Shown in pieces: positions 42,820 through 53,853 of a DNA stretch of 64,000 bases. A program made the position numbers and the translations under genes. Origin of the DNA: Paralvinella palmiformis (Eukaryota; Annelida; Polychaeta; Terebellida; Alvinellidae). Position 1 is the first letter of the stretch, and every line of letters begins with the position of its first letter. The DNA is taken from NCBI GenBank assembly GCA_025642065.1, contig JAODUP010000351.1, forward strand, positions 43,501 through 107,500, given 5' to 3'. The notes under the pieces were generated by a model. That model was not told where the DNA came from. It searched no databases and saw only the letters and a program-made list of their open reading frames with translations.

Positions 42820-43119
42820 TTGTATGCCAATATCCGTGACAATATGCATTGTACTAACGCTTTGTGGACTGTGTTCAGAGGATGTAGAAGAACATCGACA
42901 TGCCATAGATATTTTGGAAATTTATTTAATAATGATCGTGACGGTGATGAAGATTTCAAATCGCAAATATGTGATGTCATTACAAATTACTATTTCTATT
43001 GCATAAATTGTGAGAATAACATTCCACACCAAACGAATGTTGATATAACGTTATCATCAGTTGAAGATGTGTTAACGAGCCTAGAAAATAATAAATCTCC
43101 AGGCGTTGATGGATTCTGA
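42820..43119 (+). pseudogene. LINE ORF2 linker and palm entry
   Basis: A 99-codon open piece of the LINE at 41950-44900. It reads NALWTVFRGCRRTS (linker WxxxR), FKSQICDVITNYYF, TLSSVEDVLTSLENNKSPGV and DGF, the conserved entry to the LINE reverse transcriptase, then a stop in place of the next codon. It continues in broken form to about 43290 (NNYxGISLLCKLGK). Confidence 0.7.
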
Positions 43120-44904
43120 TATAAAATTTTAAAGAACAACAGACATGTTATAGCTAGGCATTTATATGACTTGTTTGATGCAATTCTTACTACTGCATGG
43201 TATGTACCGATATGTTGTGCGAAGCTATTATCAGCTAGCCCATTACAAAAAAGAACAAAAAGTGAACCCAATAACTACTAAGGAATATCGTTATTATGTA
43301 AGCTTGGTAAGGATTTTACCAAAAATATAACCCAGTCAAGGTGCATATCCGAAAGGTAAATCCAGAATTGACCATATATTTAGATTAATGGCTATAGCGC
43401 ATAACTATCTTTCAGGGGGGGGGGGTATTGTGTTTTCATCGACTTCAGTAAATCCTTTAATTGTTTCTATCCCAAACTCACGCTTATGATACAGACTTAT
43501 CAATGAAGGCATGTTTTAAAGGTGCTTCGATCAACGTATAGCAAATTAAAATATCGAGTCAAGACTCTCAATAATTTAACCGCACTATTTGAATATATCA
43601 AGGTTGTATGCTGAGTCATTTTCTGTTCGTTCTATATCTGAATGAGCTTGTACATATGTGTATTGATGTCTGTCCTGGTCTATTTATCAATGAATCAATT
43701 ACATATATTACGTTATGCTGTTGCTATTGTAAATGGCAAGTTCGTAAGATTGCAACGTTAATTCAACGTAATAAGTGAGTTCTTATAAAAATATGGTCTG
43801 AGTATAAATATGTCCAAACCAAATGTTATGATTTTTAGGAATGGTGGTCGACAAAGAATGAATGAAAAGGCGTACATAAATAACGAACCTTTGGTCAAAA
43901 CTACTTATTACAAGTATCTTGGTATTATGTTTTCTTTCAAGCTCTCTTTGACATATATTAAGAATATATATAGGTATCTCAGACTGATAAAACTATATAT
44001 ACACACTATTAAGTTTATTAATCGCGAATGTAATGATTTGCCTGTTCAATTGTTGTTCGACTTATTTGATAAATTGATGTAACCAATGATATTTTAAGGC
44101 TACGAAATTTGGGGATATACTGTTCGAGAATAAATTGAAAAGGTTCACTGAAAGTTTTATAAAAATATTTTATGTGTTTCATCTCAAACACCTTCAGCAG
44201 CCGTGCTTGGAAAATGTGGGAGACTCCCATTGTCAATTTAATATATTTCTAGATGTGCGAAATATTGGATTCATTTAGTAACAGGTCATAACGTATATAC
44301 CAATTAATTTATGCTATAGTTTGCTCAAGAGTTAGCGACGCTTGCATGGTCACATGGGCGTCATATATATAGCTTAGGTATAGCTTTGGACATGTTTGGA
44401 TCAGTCAAACCGTTGGTGATATGAAATTAGTTTTCACTGGAACTACAGTCTTATAACCCAGTAAATTTATATGCGCAAAAAGAAATATAAAATTGCTTTG
44501 GCTAAATTTCGAAGCACGAATTATTTATTGGGAGATTTATAATTAGAGGTGCATTGCCAAGAAGTGAAAGAATATGTATGTTTTGTGTAAATGACAGCAT
44601 TCGTGTAATAGAGGATGAATATCATTTGATTTATGTCTGTCGTCTCTACCAACACCTCAGATCAACTTTCCTGCAAGACATCCTTCGTGATTACTCTTTT
44701 AATGCAGTTTGTTCTGTAAAGTCATGAAATACGGAATATGTAAATATCGATCTGTCTAAATGTGTTTATGTTTCTCTAGATGTTCATAACATGTTCAACA
44801 ATTTGTATATCATATGTGTATGCACCTATTTTTTCGCATGTGTAGAATTGTGCAAGTACGGCATACTGTGTACGAAATGGGTCACAAGCCTATAACTACA
44901 CAAT

Positions 44905-45960
44905 ATAACTTTGATTGGTAAATAGAAGCACTAATATAGGGTGACGAAAAGGCAGGTACGTAATATAACACTTACGAAAGTCCCTAGTAACCGTAACTTC
45001 CGTCGCTAAAAGGTATAGTTTATCTGGTGGTGGAGAATATCAATTCGCTTAATTACAAGGTATGCATACTGTTGATTTTCAAGATGATCACTGTTTATCA
45101 ATATAAACTATCAAAGTTGGAATGTTTGCTGATAGAGTAAAAGTCAATAAAGATTCGATCGTTTACGTCCAAGTACCAGACTCAACCATCCAATGATCCA
45201 TTGCCAAGCCCAAGGCCAAGACAAGTCTATTTACTGTAAATAATAATATATTTTATTCTATATCACTACGTCTGTTAATTACGGTGTAGACCTGTTCTGT
45301 ATAAGGATTTGACCTACTACAGGTAATAGTTAATATGATAGATCTAATAGTCTCTGTTATTCATTGTAAGAAAGATAGTGTGGATGTCTTTGAACCCCCC
45401 CCCTTGCCTTGGCCATTTTATAATATCATACCCATTTATTCCATTTAAAGTGAAGTAGACCAAATGATATAAATTAAGCTGTCTGAGTTTTAGCAAATTT
45501 AGCAGAAGACAAACTTATATAATGACTGTATAGACTTGTGTTAAAATTAAAAATGTAAAACATGGTTTAATTCTACTGGACTTGAATAGTTACATATAAT
45601 TACATATGTCATAAAATTAAATATGATATGGCACCTGCAGCAGCATCCATTTTCTATTAGCCTTACATCAGAGTCAGTAACTATGGATTCATTTGGAACA
45701 TGACAGCGTGATAAAATGAGTCTTAATCAATATAAATGAGGCATATCTAAAATAAGAATTATGGTGATACATACAACATAAATAGATGGTTAATGTATCT
45801 ACCATTTCTGCTACCAGAGTACAATGTACCAGCATTTAAAATATTAAAACTACAATTGTGTAAGAAATAAAGCTATTATTTTATGCAATTGGTCCCTATT
45901 TTGTTTTTAATATTGGAATTTAATTAGGTCTTATACAATAACAGTGTATCACCAAGAATC
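44905..45960. other. AT-rich stretch without recognised gene
   Basis: No protein motif, tRNA or repeat shared with other parts of the window was seen between the LINE end and the next SINE. Confidence 0.35.
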
Positions 45961-45977
45961 ATAATAGCTGTGTTAGG

Positions 45978-46170
45978 GGGCCACCTCTGTGGTCTAGCAG
46001 TAACGTGTTGGACTACATATCACTACCACTGTGTTCGAATTTCGGTGTAACCATATCTGAAGGTTGTTACATCTTTTACCTCACTTCATTACCGTTGGAG
46101 GTCGCTCAACCCATTTAGCCTAACATGTGCACAAAAGTGGCTGTAAAACACCAATCATAAATCATCTTTT
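45978..46170 (+). mobile_element. tRNA-derived SINE, family A, upstream of TCTE1
   Basis: Complete plus-strand copy: head CCACCTCTGTGGTCTAGCAG, B box GTTCGAATT, body CATATCTGAAGGTTGTTAC, tail CCAATCATAAATCATC. It is flanked by a perfect 14 bp direct repeat ATAGCTGTGTTAGG (45964-45977 and 46171-46184). It lies about 600 bases before the TCTE1 start codon. Confidence 0.87.
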
Positions 46171-46184
46171 ATAGCTGTGTTAGG

Positions 46185-46778
46185 ATATCCCATTCTACAG
46201 TTGCTGATCCATTGTAGCTGTTATACACTTGAGGACAAATGGCGCTATGTGTCAGCTTTAAAGTGGTTATAAACAAAGCTAATTAGATCCTTGGTAGCAC
46301 TTTCTGGACCTGGTGCTGCTCTGGGTAACTAAAAGATTCATCTATAAGCATATTCCAACTAAATCATAACATGAAAGCAAAGTATCTGTGTCTATTGTTG
46401 GTACTTAAATAAATCGACATTATATATGGTTGTATAATTCTAATAACAATTAATGTCTGATTTTTCAACAAAAAAAAGTTATTCAGATATCGATGTTTAA
46501 TAACAGAATTAAGAGAGTTTTAACAACTTAATATATAATACATTTGTAATAGCTGATAATTTATATACATCTATTTCAATATGATAATAACAAACATATA
46601 ACTATGACAAATTATTAAGGTTTTCTGTCTGTTTTTATGATAACAGTATATAAAATAATTTAAATCATATGCCAAATGGACAAAATATCAAAATGAGAGA
46701 AGGAAATCTAAGCATTTAATTCCACTATAAACATCATACAATATATGTAACTGAAATATTTTATTTTATATCTTAAGT
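46185..46778 (+). promoter_or_regulatory. Region upstream of TCTE1; 5' UTR or last non-coding intron
   Basis: AT-rich, no repeat recognised. A pyrimidine-biased stretch ending TTTTATATCTTAAG lies 1 base before the ATG and could be a splice acceptor, which would put the true promoter farther upstream. No clear TATA box or other promoter element can be assigned. Confidence 0.3.
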
Positions 46779-47085
46779 ATGTCGGAGCCACCATTAACTG
46801 AGACACAGAGACAGGACAAAGAAAAATCTGGTGTCAGTCAAAATGGTGGAAAAGATGCAACTGACCAGAAAGCTGGATCGCGTTCAGGATCCATCAAGTC
46901 CCAAAAGAGTAACAGAAGTGGTCTGTTGGGGGATGTTCCGCCTCCTGCTGATGGTTTCAATGATAACCCTGCTGCAGATCTCAGGAACATGAGAAAAATC
47001 ATAGCAGAAGATCCTGAATGGTCTCTGGCAACTGTTCCACTCCTTGTTGATCTCGTTCTACAACATATAATAGAGAATTGTGAAA
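46779..47085 (+). CDS. TCTE1: TCTE1 coding exon 1
   Basis: Encodes residues 1-102 and one base of codon 103. The first ~60 residues are polar, Ser/Gln/Lys-rich and probably disordered. The conserved DLRNMRKIIAEDPEWSLATV begins near residue 67. The donor is GAAA|GTAGGT. The ATG is the only one in frame before the conserved block, but vertebrate N-termini vary, so the start is likely rather than certain. Confidence 0.9.
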
Positions 47086-50062
47086 GTAGGTCGATCTTCA
47101 TTAATTAATAGTTTGTAACATTTTGTTAAATTTAATGCTCTTACTGATGTATCTAATTTTCTCTAAAAACATTTTTTTGTAATTCCAATATTATTTTAAG
47201 GGTAAGTCGGTTTTTTGTGTGTTTTTTTAATGATTCTATTATTTGTTTTGTTTTTCTTCTTCTTTTTGCTGAAAGAATATTTAACAATTTGTGTATGTGT
47301 ATATTTCTCTGTAGGGTGGGGGGGATGCATTTAAATTTTCTTGCCATTGAGAAGGTAATATGTCAGTAATTGGCAGCAAATTATGTGAATTATATATTAT
47401 ATTGTTGATATGTTGTCATCAATCATCAATAAAAGATGTATTTGTATGTTTACAGATAATTCAGTGATTATCAATGATTTGCTTCCAAAGCACAAAACAA
47501 AGGTATTAGAAAAGATATCGACAAATATTCCACTGAAAGTTACAGCTAACTTGATAGACGATGAAGATTATTGGCAGAGATGCTGTAAGGCAAACTGGGA
47601 GACCTGTGACGTATCTGTTTATGGTGACAGCTGGAAGCGTATGTTCTTCGAGAAGAATTTAGAACGTATCATAGAACACTTTGTGCCAGAGAGCACTGAC
47701 CCAACAGAGTTAAATGAGACACTGCAGCTGTCAGCCAATTACATCAAGCGACTTGACATCCGCCAGCTTTTGCCTCCTGTCAAGGAAGCACCAAAGGGTC
47801 CGCACGATGATGATTTATCAGACGGAGCTGACTCAGACACAAGTGATGGACCAGAAATAGACCATTTTGATTTTGGGCCAGTCCTGCCAAAGCTGTCCTT
47901 CATACAAGAATTCCATGTTACTTATGGTGTTCGAGACTGTGGTATGAACTTTGAGTGGAATTTATTCCAGTTTACGGCCAGAGACTGCTTACTGCTGGCA
48001 AAGTGCATTGCTAGCTTGAAACACCTGAAGCTGTTTCACCTTCACCGGAGCAAGGTCGATGATGACAAGGTCCGTGTTTTGATCAGCCACATTTTGGATC
48101 ATCCCGGATTGGTTGAAGTCGATCTGTCACACAATCTAATCAGTGATCGTGGTGCACGAGCCATAGGCAAATTTCTCAACAACCACAGTCAGCTGACAAA
48201 ACTGAATGTCTGTGATAATCACATTCGTGCTGCTGGAGCCCAAGCCATTGCTCATGCTTTGACGAAGAACACAACACTTACAAAGTTAGACCTGCGACTC
48301 AACCGTCTCGGTGATGAAGGTGGTCAGGCCATATGTCGAGCCCTTTTAAAGAATTCTATCCTCACAGAAATTAACCTTGGCAGCAATGACCTGACTGAGC
48401 CTACTGCTGCCATTCTCTCACAAGTTGTGATACAGAATTCAACATTACGCATCATTGATCTATCCTGCAATAGACTTGGTCCTGTAAGTACATGATTTGT
48501 TTCCTGATTCACAATATTATATGTATTCTACAAGTGGTTTTTTGTTGTTGTTGTTTTGTTATAAATCTACTGATGTGCTGCATTTATTCAGTAAAATTAG
48601 CTTTTCTACTTTCAACTGATTAATGTTTCAAAAACAAATGTTTTTTTATAGTGAAATTCATCTTTTCCAGTCATGTTAATAGTTCTTACCTGGATATACT
48701 TACTTTGTTTCAAAATTCAAGTAGATTTGATTAACTATTATTAAACTAAACTGACAAATCTGATAAAATTAATAATTGGTAAATACTTCCAGAAGAAATA
48801 TATCTTAAACATTATTTTTGTTTACGTTATGATAGTTGTTGTCAGGATTGGCATGTTTCTTCCATTGACGGTAATAACCACGGTAAAAACCGGATTATTT
48901 CCGTTATGGAATAAATACTTTCTTTCCTTCCATTTTGGGAAGAAATGGAAGAAACCCCAAAATTTTACAAATATTAATATATTTTTCATGCTAATGATAC
49001 ACATATGCCCTTTAAAAAAATTATGATAGTCCTCATATCTGTTGGTTTGCAGCAAATCTTTGGGGACAAATGGAAGAAACTAAAATTGATTTGTTTTGAC
49101 CAACATATTGAAAATAATTGTACCATAAATAGTCCAGGTTACGTTGATTTTTTGAGGAGGGAAAAGGGAGTTCTCAGAAGCACCTTGACTTATCTGCACG
49201 TCATATTTCCTACTACTTAAAGGAAAAATATTTTGGGCCATCCTTTACACACAACACTATAGGATTTAACCCATTAAGAGCCAGAGTCAGAACAAAATCG
49301 CCACATCGCTGCCTATTAATATATCATTATTTGATCATTAATGATTAATTTTCACCAAACTATTACAATAAATATGAGCTATTGTCTTTTAATTTCATCT
49401 TGATTTTATAAACGAAAAATCATTAAAAGACATGACAGACGACAACTAACAACGATTCACATGTGCATCATCGAACTGCTGATCACGGGATTCAGTAATT
49501 GATTAATTTACATGGATCATTGAAATCCACTTGTTCATCGATTAACCCTTTAAAAGCAACCTCAATTTTTGTATTCCTCACTTCTTACACAACATCACTA
49601 CATGATTTGTTCAGAAATGTTTCAACCAAACCATCACAATGGAGCACCTTGTTGCATATTCTTTACATCCCAGTTCCCAGGTGGCTAAACTCTCACCCAG
49701 ATCAGTTCATTATTGTCACAGACTCTGTGACCCTTGGGAGTTTCTTCTCCATTTCTTCCCGAAAGAAAGATTTTCTTCCCAGTAAAAACCCATTTCTTCC
49801 CATCGGAAGAGAAGAAATACCTTTCTTCCGGGAAGAAACCCAACCCTGGTTGTTGTCATATCTTCTAATACAGCACGCACTCATCTAGATCCAGAAACAT
49901 ATTGTACTTTACCTGATCCTGGTAATCTTATATTTGCTGAGTTTCCACTAGGGAATAAAACACAAACTTCCCCCTCCCTCCAAGAACATGAAATATTTCT
50001 CCACACAGAAAAAGATTACTTCCACGAGGCTGTCAATCCCCTCTCATCTACTAAATCTCACC

Positions 50063-50100
<38 letters not shown>

Positions 50101-50798
50101 AATATGTTATTAACAAACTAAAATTCCGCTCTCTGTGCAGTCTTAAAAGCTAGCTCATGGGGAGGTGTACTTGGACCGTCGTCTCCTATAACTAAGGGTT
50201 TGGAATAATAAATAAATTAATACTCTTTTGTCAGAATACATGCGCCAATTATCAAAACCATTCCATTAAACCAAAGGTTGGTTTTTATACTGGAAGTTTA
50301 CTGCAAGATGATAAAGAAACAGACAGATACATAATAAAGATAATGACATGTCTAACTTGTTAAACTGGTTTCAATTTATTAATTATGTTAAAGATAAACA
50401 AAAGATATCCAGAAATATATTTAATCTCATCATTTGTTGTATTAAGTGACAAATTAACAGACAAGTCATGTCTGTGACAGACATGTTTTAGTATAATAAA
50501 GTTGTCCTATTAACTTCCAAACTTTAAATTATAGTGATAACAGCCACATTTCTGTATTTTTATTTCACTTACTATGTTTATATTTATTATTATTTATTTT
50601 ATATAATTTTGTTTATTTTGACAGGATGGTGGGAAGCAGTTGCAGGAGGGTATGGAAGAGAATGAGTTTATAACAAACATGGATCTGCGTCTGACGGAAT
50701 GTGGCAAGGAAGCCGAATACTGCATTAATCAGATCCTGGATATAAACCGTGAAAAAGAAAGACAAAATAACCTGAATGCCTTAAATTCTCCAAAATAG
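46779..50798 (+). CDS. TCTE1: TCTE1 / dynein regulatory complex subunit 5 (DRC5)
   Basis: Join of 46779-47085, 47456-48483 and 50625-50798 gives 502 codons, close to the ~500 residues of mammalian TCTE1. The protein is a leucine-rich-repeat subunit of the nexin-dynein regulatory complex of motile cilia and sperm flagella, which helps control dynein-driven bending. All junctions obey GT/AG, with phases 1 and 0. Diagnostic blocks: MRKIIAEDPEWSLATVPLL (exon 1); DYWQRCCKANWETCDVS and SWKRMFFEKNLE; an acidic DDDLSDGADSDTSDGPE linker; VRDCGMNFEWNLFQFT and SKVDDD; ribonuclease-inhibitor-type LRRs at about residues 290-480. These blocks match the vertebrate family closely. A hAT-type short element lies in intron 2 and a partial inverted exon copy 4.3 kb upstream. 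No defects seen. Confidence 0.95.
47086..47455 (+). other. TCTE1 intron 1
   Basis: 370 bases, GTAGGT...TTTACAG, T-rich before the acceptor. The minus-strand open frame at 47153-47347 and the first 15 codons of the long plus frame at 47410 belong to intron sequence. Confidence 0.85.
47456..48483 (+). CDS. TCTE1: TCTE1 coding exon 2
   Basis: Starts after TTTACAG and ends before GTAAGT. It carries residues 103-445: the conserved TCTE1 central region, the acidic linker and most of the LRRs (LVEVDLSHNLISDRGARAIG, LTKLNVCDNHIRAAGAQAIA, LTKLDLRLNRLGDEGGQAIC, LTEINLGSNDLTEPTAAILS, LRIIDLSCNRLGP). Its bases 47492-47712 are duplicated at 42296-42516 on the other strand. Confidence 0.95.
48843..49848. 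mobile_element. hAT-superfamily short element in TCTE1 intron 2
   Basis: A 1006 bp element flanked by a perfect 8 bp direct repeat GTTGTTGT (48835-48842 and 49849-49856). The ends are inverted: CAGGATTGGCATGTTTCTTCC at left, CAGGGTTGGGTTTCTTCCC (inverse) at right. Both subterminal regions are packed with TTCTTCC/GGAAGAA motifs, probable transposase sites. The open frames inside (49005-49220, 49499-49888) have no transposase motif, so it is non-autonomous. Confidence 0.82.
50068..50099. repeat. (CA)n microsatellite
   Basis: About 16 CA units in TCTE1 intron 2. Confidence 0.92.
50625..50798 (+). CDS. TCTE1: TCTE1 coding exon 3
   Basis: After TTGACAG the frame reads DGGKQLQEGMEENEFITNMD, then LRLTECGKEAEYCINQILDI and NREKERQNNLNALNSPK before TAG. 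DGGKQLxEG and LDLRLT-like text match the last LRR and C-terminal helix of mammalian TCTE1. This exon was not in the main open frames because it is short. Confidence 0.93.
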   Translation, partial: DGGKQLQEGMEENEFITNMDLRLTECGKEAEYCINQILDINREKERQNNLNALNSPK

Positions 50799-51310
50799 TG
50801 ATAATTGAAGTCATGATATGAATCTTTAGAGATCTGAATCAGTCTCTTTCATTGTTTTATGTTTGGTTCAAATGATGTTGCACACGAAGATGTTTACAGA
50901 TGAATTCTTCAAGTTTTAATTTATTGATGTTATATGAGATGTGTGCCAGTATTGATGTGATCAAATTGTTTTCTAATTCCATAACAATATTCTGTGTTCT
51001 CTGAAATTGTGTCATATAATACTACTATCCTTAAATTGTATTCTTGCTGTAAACATCAGTCATTCAGTTTGATATTGCAAAATATTAATGAGTGTTTTAT
51101 CATAGTGTTGTTTTTTAATTTGAATATTTTAACTAATGGAAGCACATATATTTACAAATAATTTTTCAATTGCTCTTGTTTTGTTGTCTAGATATTAAAA
51201 TATTTTCCCCAAAATCATATTTATGTGAATCAGTGAACTACAGTTAACCCAAATAGAAGCAAACAATAAAATAAAATATTGTGTAATATTAAATGTCGAA
51301 ACAATAAATT
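50799..51310 (+). other. TCTE1 3' UTR
   Basis: AT-rich sequence after the stop codon up to the likely polyadenylation signals. No competing feature was seen. Confidence 0.6.
51265..51270 (+). terminator. Candidate polyadenylation signal of TCTE1
   Basis: AATAAA, closely followed by ATAAAA, 467 bases after the stop codon. A second AATAAA lies at 51303-51308. Which is used cannot be told from sequence alone. Confidence 0.5.
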
Positions 51311-51689
51311 TGAATTCAACAAATTACCGAAGAATGGATTACCAGTACATGTGCAATATGGTAATGGGGTATTTTGGTGAATTTATATTTTGAAAATGTT
51401 ATGGGAAAATATGTTGTGTATTTGCAGGGATGTTTCAAAGAAGACTACATATTAAAGAACATCTAGACTTCTCTTATCCAGCCGCCAGTTCACTGATGAT
51501 AATAGTCAGGCTATTTTTATAAGAATGTCTCATTAGTTCCAACCATAAATCACAGGTTCCCTACATTTATGAACCGAAGAAAATGTGCTGTCAACATGTA
51601 TATTATTATTACAATCAACATGTATATTAAATGCAGATATAAAAACAAATATATGAACACAGTATATATATATATATATATAAAACACA

Positions 51690-51724
<35 letters not shown>

Positions 51725-52124
51725 CTGTTAAAATGCATTGGTAAGGCCTAGTTCTAATAATATAATCATATATTAAATGGTTCATACGAGAGTTCACCAT
51801 AACCAACATAACTATATAAATTCCTTAACTTAAGAGTTAACTTTGTTTAATGCTGTGTTATAGCCTGTCTATTATTGTCACAGAGTACACTTTATTCTAT
51901 AAATTGTAATTTATGAGCATAAGTCTGCATTTGGTTCCTTAATTACATTGACTCTAAGGAGGCTTTTCATTGGATCACTGTTAGCATTGATAGGCAAAGA
52001 TTGGTGATTTGGTAAATCATAATGAAATGATAATTATTATCGACTTATTTTATACAGGAATTAATTTTAGACCATAATTAACAATTCTTTAAATTGATGA
52101 AATATCTTTATAACACGCTTAAAA

Positions 52125-52167
<43 letters not shown>

Positions 52168-52237
52168 AATTTTTGTGTGTGTAAACGGGTCTAATATATA
52201 ATTAATGTCATTCGAACGGAGAAACAAAATATTATAC

Positions 52238-52280
<43 letters not shown>

Positions 52281-52290
52281 AGCCGCATTC
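51311..52290. other. AT-rich stretch with TA microsatellites
   Basis: (TA)n runs at about 51663-51683, 51694-51723, 52130-52160 and 52243-52275. No gene seen; the open frames of repeated Ile-Tyr are microsatellite artefacts. Confidence 0.6.
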
Positions 52291-52292
52291 CT

Positions 52293-52346
52293 TGCTCGGC
52301 CCATTTAGCCTCCCTTATGCACAAAAGTGGCCGTAAAACAACAACA
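52293..52346 (+). mobile_element. SINE family A, 3' end fragment
   Basis: GGCCCATTTAGCCTCCCTTA, TGCACAAAAGTGGCCGTAAA and ACAACAACATTT match the family A 3' end, next to a (TA)n run. Confidence 0.65.
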
Positions 52347-52349
52347 TTT

Positions 52350-53292
52350 ACATTTATTTAATAATTACTCTGTCTAATGGTCGATCGACTGCCTTAGTAT
52401 ATAGACACGTGACCCATCTGGGTCATGCCCAAATTAACGTTATTTTTTAATCGACTGCAAAACTATAGTTTCTGGGGAAGATTACTACCATGACTCGATC
52501 ATCGTGGAGTTATCTTGTTTCAAATGATATATGAATACTTTAGCGATACAGTCACTTTTGGTATCTAGCCTTATAAGAACCAGGTATTAGACAAAGTATC
52601 AAACACTATCTGATATCTCCTGTAGAATAGATTCAGAATATGTCTATCTAAAATTGACATCCATAAGCACTCCTGGAAGTTTTTCTTAAATCTACTCCTC
52701 GATCATCACTAATTTTATGGTTTCGTGGAACACGCAAACGTTAAATAATCAAATACATTCATATATGATCTGTTATCTCTAAGTGTGAAACTTTTGGAAG
52801 TAATTAATCATAGAGTGATACTGATAGCTAGATCTCGCTAGGACATGATTGATAATAATTATCAGATAATCAGTACGAATTAAATATACAAATAAAAGTT
52901 GTCAATGTTTTATAGCTACACTTAAATAGACAAATAAACAATATGACTAATGATCGTCGAGTTTCCTCTTCAGTAATCAAGTGATTATATTAACATGTCC
53001 CCATTTTACCTGAAAAAATATAATAATGTCAGACGAAAGGACAAAGTATACAGGGGGGGGGGGTTCACGTGATATTTGCTGCTTGTTTTATTATGGGTTT
53101 TTTTTCGTCGTTTACTTGCGATATTTTAATAATTATAGCTATGTTATTTAAATAGTTCTTGTATAAGTGTTTTTAATTGACTTGGATCCACAAAATCATT
53201 GACACGGTAGATGTCATACCATACTTTCCACCCCAAATATATCCGTAATATGCTTTTAATTGGTCCAATTACAACATATATGACGTTGATTT
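52350..53292. other. Stretch without recognised gene
   Basis: No motif or repeat relation was seen. A run of 11 G lies at about 53050. Confidence 0.35.
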
Positions 53293-53300
53293 GTTTAATC

Positions 53301-53845
53301 CATTGACCTAAAAGAAAACTAGACCGAACATGGCCGCCGATTTGATGGCAATCAGGTCCCAACAAAAAAGAGAAGGCAGACTGTAAAATCGGGTTTATAA
53401 ACGTGGTGAATTATTATTGTGTCGGTGGTTGCATAAGCCGTGGGCATGGAAGTAATACAAACGGGATATATTTTCATCGGTAAGTATAAGGAACCCATTT
53501 TTTGGCGGGAAATTAAGATTAACTATTATTATTATATTTAGCCTGTTCGACAACCCCCGGCCTATCTCTGACGTTTGATGCCAACTAAACTAGATCTACG
53601 GACGTACATAAAAGGACATTTACATATTCATGGCATATAATAGGACAGGAATAATACAGATTGTCTGCACACACAAAATTATAATGTACGCATCACAAAA
53701 AAATGTCCGTATTCATAGGTTCAAAACTCGAAGCGCAGCCGCTTCAACGTTGCTTTTTGCCTCTACCGGAAGTAAGCGCTGTTTTTTCATGGCGGCCAAT
53801 TCAAACACCACTGACTGCTCGGTCTAGTTTTCTTTTAGGTCAATG
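53301..53845 (+). mobile_element. P-superfamily-like short transposon, complete copy with THAP exon
   Basis: A 545 bp element with perfect 27 bp terminal inverted repeats (53301-53327 and 53819-53845, starting CATTGACCTAAAAGAAAAC) and a perfect 8 bp target duplication GTTTAATC (53293-53300, 53846-53853). Inside, 53403-53478 encodes VNYYCVGGCISRGHGSNTNG then IYFHR and a splice donor CGGTAAGT. That is the start of a THAP C2CH zinc finger, the DNA-binding domain at the N-terminus of P-type transposases. The rest of the transposase is missing. Relatives: 1574-2136 and 57592-57734. Confidence 0.85.
53403..53478 (+). pseudogene. THAP zinc-finger first exon remnant in the P-like element
   Basis: NYYCVGGCISRGHGSNTNGI and YFHR show the C-x3-C pair and FH(R) block that open the THAP fold. 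In this copy the codon before VN is GTG where the copy at 57.6 kb has ATG (MVNCCCVVGRISRG), so the ancestral start was probably that ATG. The exon ends at a consensus donor. Confidence 0.65.
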
Positions 53846-53853
53846 GTTTAATC

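Larger units (their letters stand above)
41950..44900 (+). mobile_element. Decayed LINE carrying a TCTE1 exon fragment
   Basis: Endonuclease pieces ILGCVYL-like near 42010, HDIVLTGDFNSRTSNMEDF near 42125-42180, and VDDLDESDHFPIPA at 42186-42227 (the SDHFPI catalytic block). After an interruption at 42228-42516 the LINE resumes with LNSAINRDKRNNGLYYALFY. The reverse transcriptase has LENNKSPGVDGF (43080), IDFSKSFNCF (43437) and NMSKPNVMIFRNGGRQR (43808), then YYKYLGIMFSFKLSL. The C-terminal ERICMFCVNDSIRVIEDEYH region is near 44570-44640. The YADD box is gone. Many stops, clearly dead. Confidence 0.8.
48484..50624 (+). other. TCTE1 intron 2
   Basis: 2141 bases, GTAAGT...TTGACAG. It contains the 1006 bp hAT-type element at 48843-49848 and a (CA)n run at 50068-50099. 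No further exon with LRR similarity was seen inside. Confidence 0.85.

Noticed and set aside
46838..47101. 87-codon minus-strand open frame
   Set aside because: Exact shadow of TCTE1 exon 1, with no motif of its own.
47410..47455. ATG at 47410 as the TCTE1 start
   Set aside because: It lies in intron 1, before a consensus acceptor. The conserved N-terminal block is in exon 1, and the phase of the 47085/47456 junction fits.
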